From: Treponema sp.
GTDB taxonomy: Bacteria > Spirochaetota > Spirochaetia > Treponematales > Breznakiellaceae
Direction: 5' to 3'
Assembly: GCA_031258505.1 (NCBI GenBank)
Contig: JAIRMT010000171.1
Location: forward strand, 1 to 14,094
DNA: 14,094 nt
Below, piece by piece: positions 5,922 through 14,094 of this stretch. How positions within the stretch are numbered: the first letter of the stretch is position 1; the number at the start of each line of letters is the position of its first letter. A model generated the notes under the pieces. The model saw nothing but the letters and a program-made list of their open reading frames with translations. It did no database searches and was not told the DNA's origin. Position numbers and translations under genes: made by a program.

Positions 5922-5949
5922 AGCTTCGGTCTTGTGCCGGGGCTTTTTT
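5922..5949 (+). terminator. Intrinsic terminator/attenuator between rplL and rpoB
   Basis: A 9-bp stem (5922-5930 with 5936-5944, three G-T pairs) closes on a CTTGT loop and runs into TTTTTT at 5944-5949. rpoB starts only 21 nt later and no complete promoter fits in between, so this must be read through part of the time. Partial termination here would lower polymerase subunit output relative to ribosomal proteins, as is known for the rplL-rpoB attenuator of E. coli. Confidence 0.85.
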
Positions 5950-5970
5950 ATATGTTGACAAGGAGGATGA

Positions 5971-8900
5971 ATGGTAGCGGAAAATGCGATTTCGAAACGG
6001 GTGTATATAGGGAAGGATATTCATGATGTGATGGATTTACCAAATCTCATTGATATTCAGCTTTGTTCTTATGAACGTTTCCTTCAGCGGGAACGGCTTC
6101 GGAACCATGAGCCCCTCGAAGTGCAGGGCCTTGAGGAAGTGTTCAGAACAACCTTTCCCATTGAAAGCCCCAACGGGGATATGGTTCTGGAGTATGAGTA
6201 CTACACGTTTGACGAGGATAACATCAAGTTCTCCGAGCTGGACTGTAAGCAAAAGGGCATCACCTACGCGGTTTCGCTCAAGGCGCGGGTGAATCTCATC
6301 TTCCAGCAGACCGGTGAAATCAGACAGAAGGATATCTACATGGGAGATATCCCCATTATGAACGAGCGGGGTACGTTTATCATCAACGGTGCGGAGCGGG
6401 TCGTTGTTTCCCAGATTCACCGGTCCCCAGGTGTCATTTTCAGCCATGAGAAGGGCGTGTTTTCCTCACGCATCATCCCGTATCGCGGTTCATGGCTGGA
6501 ATTTGAGATTGACCAGAAAAAGGAACTCATTTATGCCAAGATTGACCGGAAGAAACGGATTCTCGGCACGATTTTTCTTCGCGCTTTAGGCTACGAGAAC
6601 CGCGAGGATATTATTCACTCGTTCTATATGACCGAAAACCTTGAGGTTATTGATGATCGGGAAACACGGGAAAAGTTTTCGGGCCGTGTGCTTTCAAAAG
6701 CCGTATGGATTACCGAGGCTGAGGGTGGCGGACAAAAGAAGCTCTACCGCGCAGGTGAAAAACTGCACCCGCATAACGTTGACGAGCTTTTGCAGAACGG
6801 AGTTGCACAGGTCGAGGTTATCGACTTTAAGTCTCCGGACTCTCTTGATTCCGAGATGCTCTTAAACTGCTTTGAACGGGAAGAGATCAAGTTTGTGAAC
6901 GACGACCCGAACCATGGGGATGAGCCTTCACGTGAAGACGCGATTTCCGCCGTGTATTCGGTGTTGTTGCCCGGCGAATCTATCACAGTGGAGGCTGCAG
7001 AGAAAGACTTGTTAGGTATGTTCTTCACGTCGCGGCGCTATGACCTGGGCAAGGTCGGACGCTACAAGCTCAACAAGAAGTTTAATTTTACCCCGCCCCT
7101 TGAGGACTTCACACTCACTAAACAGGACATCATTGAAACCATGAAGTTCCTAATAAAGGTGTTTATCGGGGATCGCAACATCGACGATATCGACCATCTG
7201 GGCAACCGGCGCGTGCGTTCAGTCGGCGAACTCATGGCCAATACCATGAAAACCGCGTTCAGCCGCATGGAACGGATCGCCAAAGAGCGTATGAGCCTCA
7301 AAGAAACTGATACCATTAAGCCGCAGGACATCATCTCGATTAAACCGGTAGTGGCGGCTATAAAAGAATTCTTTGGCTCAAGCCAGCTTTCTCAATTCAT
7401 GGATCAGGTTAATCCGCTGGCGGAACTTACCCATAAGCGCCGGCTTAACGCGCTCGGTCCGGGCGGTCTGTCCCGTGACCGCGCCGGCTTTGAGGTGCGC
7501 GACGTGCATTACACCCACTATGGACGTATGTGCCCCATTGAAACACCGGAAGGGCCAAACATCGGGCTTATCGTATCGCTCGCTAACTATACACGGGTAA
7601 ACGAGTATGGCTTTTTGGAAACGCCTTACCGCAAAGTGCTTGACGGCGTTGCCTCGCAGGAGATTGAGTACCTTTCAGCCATGGACGAGGATCGCTACTA
7701 CATCGCCCAAGCCTCGGCGAAGCTGAACGCCGATGGCTCGTTTGCCGATGGGCTTGACGGCCAGGTTTCCTGTAGGCGTGAGGGTGATTATACCACCCGT
7801 AGCCCGCGGGACATTCAGTACATGGATGTGTCCCCCAAGCAGATCATCTCAGTATCCGCCTCGCTTATTCCCTTCCTTGAACATGACGATGCCAACCGCG
7901 CGCTCATGGGTTCCAACATGCAGCGGCAGGCGGTTCCGCTTGTGTTCCCGGAAGCTCCCCGTGTGGGAACCGGTATGGAAGACAAGTGCGCCTATGATTC
8001 AGGCGTACTGGCAAAGGCGCGGCGCGACGGTACGGTTGTCCGCGTTACTGCTTTTGAAGTGGTGATCCAAAGCGATGAAGGTAACACCCGCAGAATTGCT
8101 GAGACCAATGAGGAGGGACTTGATGTATACAGTCTCGTGAAGTACCAGCGAACCAATCAGGATACCTGCTATAACCAGCGCCCCATAGTGCAGGTAGGTG
8201 AGCGGGTTGTCGCGGGTCAGGTGATAGCCGACGGGCCGGCCACGCGCTATGGCGAACTCGCCCTGGGGCGGAACGTTCTCGTGGGTTTCATGCCGTGGAA
8301 CGGATATAACTATGAGGACTCGATCCTCATTTCTCGGCGGGTGGTGAAGGAGGATATGTTTACCTCGATCCACATTAAGGAATTCATCATGGAAGTGAGG
8401 GAAACCAAGCTGGGGCCGGAAAAGATAACCCGTGACATTCCCAACACGTCTGAAAAGAGCCTTGATAACCTTGATAGTGAAGGCATCATCAGGGTTGGCG
8501 CAAAGGTTCGCGCCGGCGATATCCTTGTGGGCAAGGTTACGCCCAAGAGCGAAACCGAAACCACGCCGGAATTCAAACTGCTGAATTCGATATTCGGCGA
8601 AAAGGCTAAGGAAGTGCGGGATTCATCTCTGCGTGTGCCTCACGGTATTGACGGCACGATCATTGATATACAGCGGCTCAAACGGAGTCAGGGCGATGAT
8701 CTGAATCCAGGTGTTGATGAACGGGTGAAGGTACTCATTGCTACCAAGCGCAAACTGCGTGAAGGCGATAAAATGGCAGGCCGACACGGGAACAAGGGTG
8801 TTGTGGCGCGGATTCTGCCAGAAGAGGACATGCCTTATATGGAAGACGGCACGCCTCTCGACCTATGCCTGACACCGCTTGGCGTTCCTTCGCGTATGAA

Positions 8901-9510
8901 TATCGGTCAGCTCCTCGAAACCGAGCTTGGCTGGGCTGCCTCTACGCTGGATCAGTGGTTCTCCACGCCAGTGTTCCAGTCTCCCTCAACCGAGCAAATT
9001 GAGGAGAAACTCAAAGAAGCTGGCCTGCCGGTAACGAGTAAGACCATGCTGCGTGATGGACGTACTGGCGAAAAGTTCGTAAACCCCATCTTCTGTGGTG
9101 TAATCTACTTCCTCAAGCTGCACCATCTGGTTGACGACAAGATGCACGCCCGATCCACCGGCCCTTACTCCCTCGTAACCCAGCAGCCGCTGGGCGGCAA
9201 GGCACAGTTTGGCGGTCAGCGGCTTGGCGAGATGGAAGTCTGGGCATTGGAAGCCTATGGCGCAGCCAATACCTTGCAGGAACTGCTGACCATCAAGAGC
9301 GATGACATGACCGGACGTTCCAAGATATACGAGGCTATTGTGAAGGGCGAACCCTCCACCACTGCCGGTATACCGGAATCCTTCAACGTGCTGGTACAGG
9401 AACTGCGTGGCCTTGCGCTTGACCTCACGATTTACGACAGGAAGGGCAAGCAGATCGCGCTTACCGAGCGGGACGACGAGCTTATCGTCAAGGCTGGTTC
9501 TAATTTCTAA
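5971..9510 (+). CDS. rpoB: DNA-directed RNA polymerase subunit beta
   Basis: An 1179-residue beta subunit, about 160 shorter than E. coli and so probably lacking the large lineage insertions there. Rif cluster I reads FGSSQLSQFMDQVNPLAEL then THKRRLNALGPGGLSRDRAG. By alignment to E. coli numbering, D516 is D478, H526 is H488, and S531 is N493. The active-site segment GDKMAGRHGNKG lies at 932-943, with K934 and K942 corresponding to E. coli K1065 and K1073. The C-terminal region has the conserved GGKAQFGGQRLGEMEVWALEAYGA element. AGGAGG (5961-5966) precedes the ATG. Transcription reaches it through the rplL-rpoB attenuator. N531 is the residue linked to natural rifampicin resistance in treponemes. 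Confidence 0.99.
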   Translation: MVAENAISKRVYIGKDIHDVMDLPNLIDIQLCSYERFLQRERLRNHEPLEVQGLEEVFRTTFPIESPNGDMVLEYEYYTFDEDNIKFSELDCKQKGITYAVSLKARVNLIFQQTGEIRQKDIYMGDIPIMNERGTFIINGAERVVVSQIHRSPGVIFSHEKGVFSSRIIPYRGSWLEFEIDQKKELIYAKIDRKKRILGTIFLRALGYENREDIIHSFYMTENLEVIDDRETREKFSGRVLSKAVWITEAEGGGQKKLYRAGEKLHPHNVDELLQNGVAQVEVIDFKSPDSLDSEMLLNCFEREEIKFVNDDPNHGDEPSREDAISAVYSVLLPGESITVEAAEKDLLGMFFTSRRYDLGKVGRYKLNKKFNFTPPLEDFTLTKQDIIETMKFLIKVFIGDRNIDDIDHLGNRRVRSVGELMANTMKTAFSRMERIAKERMSLKETDTIKPQDIISIKPVVAAIKEFFGSSQLSQFMDQVNPLAELTHKRRLNALGPGGLSRDRAGFEVRDVHYTHYGRMCPIETPEGPNIGLIVSLANYTRVNEYGFLETPYRKVLDGVASQEIEYLSAMDEDRYYIAQASAKLNADGSFADGLDGQVSCRREGDYTTRSPRDIQYMDVSPKQIISVSASLIPFLEHDDANRALMGSNMQRQAVPLVFPEAPRVGTGMEDKCAYDSGVLAKARRDGTVVRVTAFEVVIQSDEGNTRRIAETNEEGLDVYSLVKYQRTNQDTCYNQRPIVQVGERVVAGQVIADGPATRYGELALGRNVLVGFMPWNGYNYEDSILISRRVVKEDMFTSIHIKEFIMEVRETKLGPEKITRDIPNTSEKSLDNLDSEGIIRVGAKVRAGDILVGKVTPKSETETTPEFKLLNSIFGEKAKEVRDSSLRVPHGIDGTIIDIQRLKRSQGDDLNPGVDERVKVLIATKRKLREGDKMAGRHGNKGVVARILPEEDMPYMEDGTPLDLCLTPLGVPSRMNIGQLLETELGWAASTLDQWFSTPVFQSPSTEQIEEKLKEAGLPVTSKTMLRDGRTGEKFVNPIFCGVIYFLKLHHLVDDKMHARSTGPYSLVTQQPLGGKAQFGGQRLGEMEVWALEAYGAANTLQELLTIKSDDMTGRSKIYEAIVKGEPSTTAGIPESFNVLVQELRGLALDLTIYDRKGKQIALTERDDELIVKAGSNF

Positions 9511-9519
9511 ATCTTTTCA

Positions 9520-9586
9520 TGTCCACGAATACACGAATCTAACACCAGGCTTTGACAACTGTCTTTATTCGTGTAATTCGTGGACA
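9520..9586. repeat. 19-bp inverted repeat between rpoB and rpoC
   Basis: Bases 9520-9538 pair with 9567-9586 over 19 bp with a single bulged A (9575), enclosing a 28-nt loop. Each arm itself holds a doubled CACGAAT-type motif (CACGAATA then CACGAATC on the left). The fold starts 10 nt after the rpoB stop and ends 13 nt before the GAGGAG region of rpoC. The T run after it is absent, so it is not a standard terminator. Arms of this kind, built on CCACGAAT and ACACGAAT, look like a dispersed REP or MITE-like palindrome rather than gene-specific sequence; that is inference. Confidence 0.9.
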
Positions 9587-9612
9587 ATTCCGAATGTTGA
9601 GGAGTAAATAAA

Positions 9613-13941
<4,329 letters not shown>

Positions 13942-13951
13942 CGAACCGCAG

Positions 13952-14005
13952 AAAGCCCACAAATAGCGCGAGAACACGAAGCTCTAGCCTATTCGCGGGC
14001 TTTTC
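13952..14005 (+). terminator. Terminator downstream of rpoC
   Basis: AAAGCCC (13952-13958) pairs with GGGCTTT (13997-14003), and AATAG (13962-13966) with CTATT (13989-13993), giving a long stem interrupted by A-C mismatches. A short T run (14001-14004) follows. It begins 10 nt after the rpoC stop and probably ends the operon, though the T run is modest. Confidence 0.72.
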
Positions 14006-14019
14006 TATATCCAGCCATT

Positions 14020-14094
14020 AGACGCGGGACTAGAAGTTTGAGACGCGGGACTGGAAGTTTAAGACGCGGGGCTGGAAGTTTAAGACGCGGGGCT
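14020..14094. repeat. 21-bp direct tandem repeat running off the right edge
   Basis: Three full units (14020-14040, 14041-14061, 14062-14082) and a 12-base start of a fourth share the core AGACGCGGG-CT-GAAGTTT. Units differ only by transitions at unit positions 10, 13 and 21. The length is a multiple of three. On the + strand one frame reads a heptad (RRGTGSL-like). On the - strand one frame reads APRLKLP-like heptads, continuing open to a TAG inside the terminator region. It could therefore be an intergenic VNTR or the 3' end of a repeat-coding gene entering from the right. Confidence 0.92.

Noticed and set aside
5955..5960. TTGACA as a -35 box for rpoB
   Set aside because: It lies directly against the Shine-Dalgarno, so its -10 would fall inside the rpoB coding sequence.

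Overview
The window is the core transcription/translation gene cluster of a bacterium. It runs rpmG, secE, nusG, rplK, rplA, rplJ, rplL, rpoB, rpoC, with tRNA-Thr and tRNA-Trp genes embedded at the front. The gene order, the roughly balanced base composition (judged by eye) and an Asn at the rifampicin-cluster position that is Ser531 in E. coli RpoB all point to a spirochaete of the Treponema group. Abundant short tandem repeats suggest one of the larger, repeat-rich environmental or gut treponemes rather than T. pallidum, but that last step is inference. All genes with good support lie on the + strand.

Layout. Bases 1-444 hold no convincing gene; their main content is a seven-copy 23-bp hairpin-forming tandem array (56-216). 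A small ORF with a strong ribosome binding site (445-651) may be the stump of a metallo-beta-lactamase-fold gene. It overlaps by ATGA the start of a Na+/phosphate cotransporter-family gene with a PhoU-like tail (648-2318). A near-consensus promoter (2334-2362) then starts the main operon: tRNA-Thr(GGU), rpmG, tRNA-Trp(CCA), secE, nusG. A leader resembling the L1 site of 23S rRNA (about 3608-3660) precedes rplK-rplA-rplJ, which are coupled or nearly abutting. A strong hairpin separates rplJ from rplL. Two hairpins, the second with a T6 tract, separate rplL from rpoB, and a 19-bp inverted repeat separates rpoB from rpoC. A terminator follows rpoC, and a 21-bp tandem repeat starts 15 bases beyond its T run and runs off the window.

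How it works together. RpoB and RpoC are the catalytic RNA polymerase subunits, and NusG is their elongation factor. L11, L1, L10 and L7/L12 build the ribosomal L1 stalk and the GTPase-associated stalk, L33 is a small 50S protein, and SecE is the small translocon subunit. Their relative output appears to be set by RNA elements in the four larger gaps: an L1-type autoregulatory leader, a hairpin before rplL, an attenuator before rpoB and a stem-loop before rpoC. I see no unknown multi-gene system here. The unusual material is the repeats and the intergenic RNA structures.
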